Origin: Deltaproteobacteria bacterium
Lineage (GTDB): Bacteria > Desulfobacterota > Desulfobacteria > Desulfobacterales > Desulfosarcinaceae
Direction of reading: 5' to 3'
DNA: 64,000 nucleotides
Assembly (NCBI GenBank): GCA_020444075.1
Contig: JAHLLR010000002.1
Coordinates: 1 to 64,000 of the forward strand
Numbering within the stretch: position 1 is the stretch's first letter; every line of letters starts with the position of its first letter. A program made the translations under genes and the position numbers. Shown in pieces: positions 63,727 to 64,000 of the stretch. Below the pieces are notes generated by a model. It saw nothing but the letters and a program-made list of their open reading frames with translations, had not been told where the DNA came from and made no database searches.

Positions 63727-64000
63727 ATGAATGAAACCTTTGAACCCCAGATCCTGGCTTACTGCTGCAAGTACTGTGCGTATGCAGCCGCCGATCTTGC
63801 CGGATCCATGCGCTTGAATTATCCAAGCAATGTGAAGGTGATTCAGGTGCCGTGCAGCGGCAGGGTGGACATCCTGCACCTGCTGACCGCCTTCGAAGGC
63901 GGAGCCGACGGCGTATACGTGGCCGGCTGACTGGAAGGTGAATGTCATTTCCTGGAAGGAAATCTCAAAACCAGACGGAAAGTCGAGTACGTTCAGCGAA
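63727..64000 (+). CDS. mvhD: MvhD-type iron-sulfur subunit with in-frame UGA (likely selenocysteine), 3' end outside window
   Basis: MvhD carries a 2Fe-2S centre and passes electrons to HdrA. The ATG has GGAGAAAG upstream. Codons 1-67 match the family (ILAYCCKYCAYAAADLAGSMRL, VPCSGRVD, GADGVYVAG). Codon 68 is TGA at 63928-63930, where homologues have Cys in GVLVAGC. Reading on gives LEGECHFLEGNLKTRRKVEYVQR, which is the normal MvhD continuation (family: DCHY.EGN), so the TGA is very likely read as selenocysteine. The window ends at about codon 91 of an expected 140 or so. Confidence 0.9.
63947..63963 (+). promoter_or_regulatory. Candidate bacterial SECIS hairpin in mvhD
   Basis: ATTTCC (63947-63952) pairs with GGAAAT (63958-63963) around a 5-nt loop TGGAA, a 17-nt hairpin starting 17 nt after the UGA. 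Bacterial SECIS elements are short hairpins of this size just downstream of the UGA with a G in the loop. Confidence 0.55.

Overview
The window looks like origin-proximal chromosome of a sulfate-reducing or related anaerobe of the Desulfobacterota (Desulfobacterales-like). This is inferred from gene content, not from a database search. Pointers are a giant HdrA-like flavoprotein (HdrL type) followed by an MvhD whose UGA codon sits where the family has cysteine, a Na+-translocating decarboxylase pair, a MetF-Hdr gene order, many PAS sensor kinases and a sigma-54 regulator. The flanks are GC-rich; about 28.7-34.2 kb is clearly AT-rich around dnaN-gyrB. No rRNA, tRNA, CRISPR array or insertion sequence was seen.

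Region by region. (1) 1-6.4 kb: a minus-strand run mobA-moaE-like-moaC-mltA-tatB-tatC plus an unknown gene cut by the window edge; divergent moaB and a MazG-type gene; a cupin. This is molybdenum-cofactor synthesis beside Tat export, a common functional pairing because many Mo enzymes are Tat substrates. (2) 6.5-9.5 kb: p-aminobenzoate synthesis (pabA and a pabB-pabC fusion). (3) 9.8-12.8 kb: two signalling kinases. (4) 13-18 kb, minus strand: HNH nuclease, ATP-grasp protein, era, engB, an aminotransferase, hisG, hisI. (5) 18.4-24 kb, plus strand: PBP1A and a NarL-type two-component pair. (6) 24-28.7 kb, minus strand: HEAT-repeat protein, small unknown protein, and an endonuclease-Q-like/UvrD helicase fusion. 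(7) 29-47 kb: chromosome-maintenance core with a split rdgC, dnaN, gyrB, a thymidylate-synthase-like gene, asnS, an HtrA protease, a radical SAM protein with RNase G, then rpmH-rnpA-yidD-yidC-jag-mnmE ending at a perfect parS site. (8) 47-51.3 kb: YkgJ-like cluster, PrmA-like methyltransferase, monooxygenase-like protein, oadB/oadG. (9) 51.6-56.4 kb: BMP-family nucleoside-type ABC importer. (10) 56.5-64 kb: a sigma-54 activator divergent from metF-hdrL-mvhD, with a textbook -24/-12 promoter and three similar 16-bp palindromes between them.

Most notable are the metF-hdrL-mvhD(Sec) operon with its local sigma-54 control, the EndoQ-UvrD fusion, a pair of matching structured intergenic elements at about 4.9-5.1 kb and 9.68-9.82 kb, the split RdgC, and the parS site.
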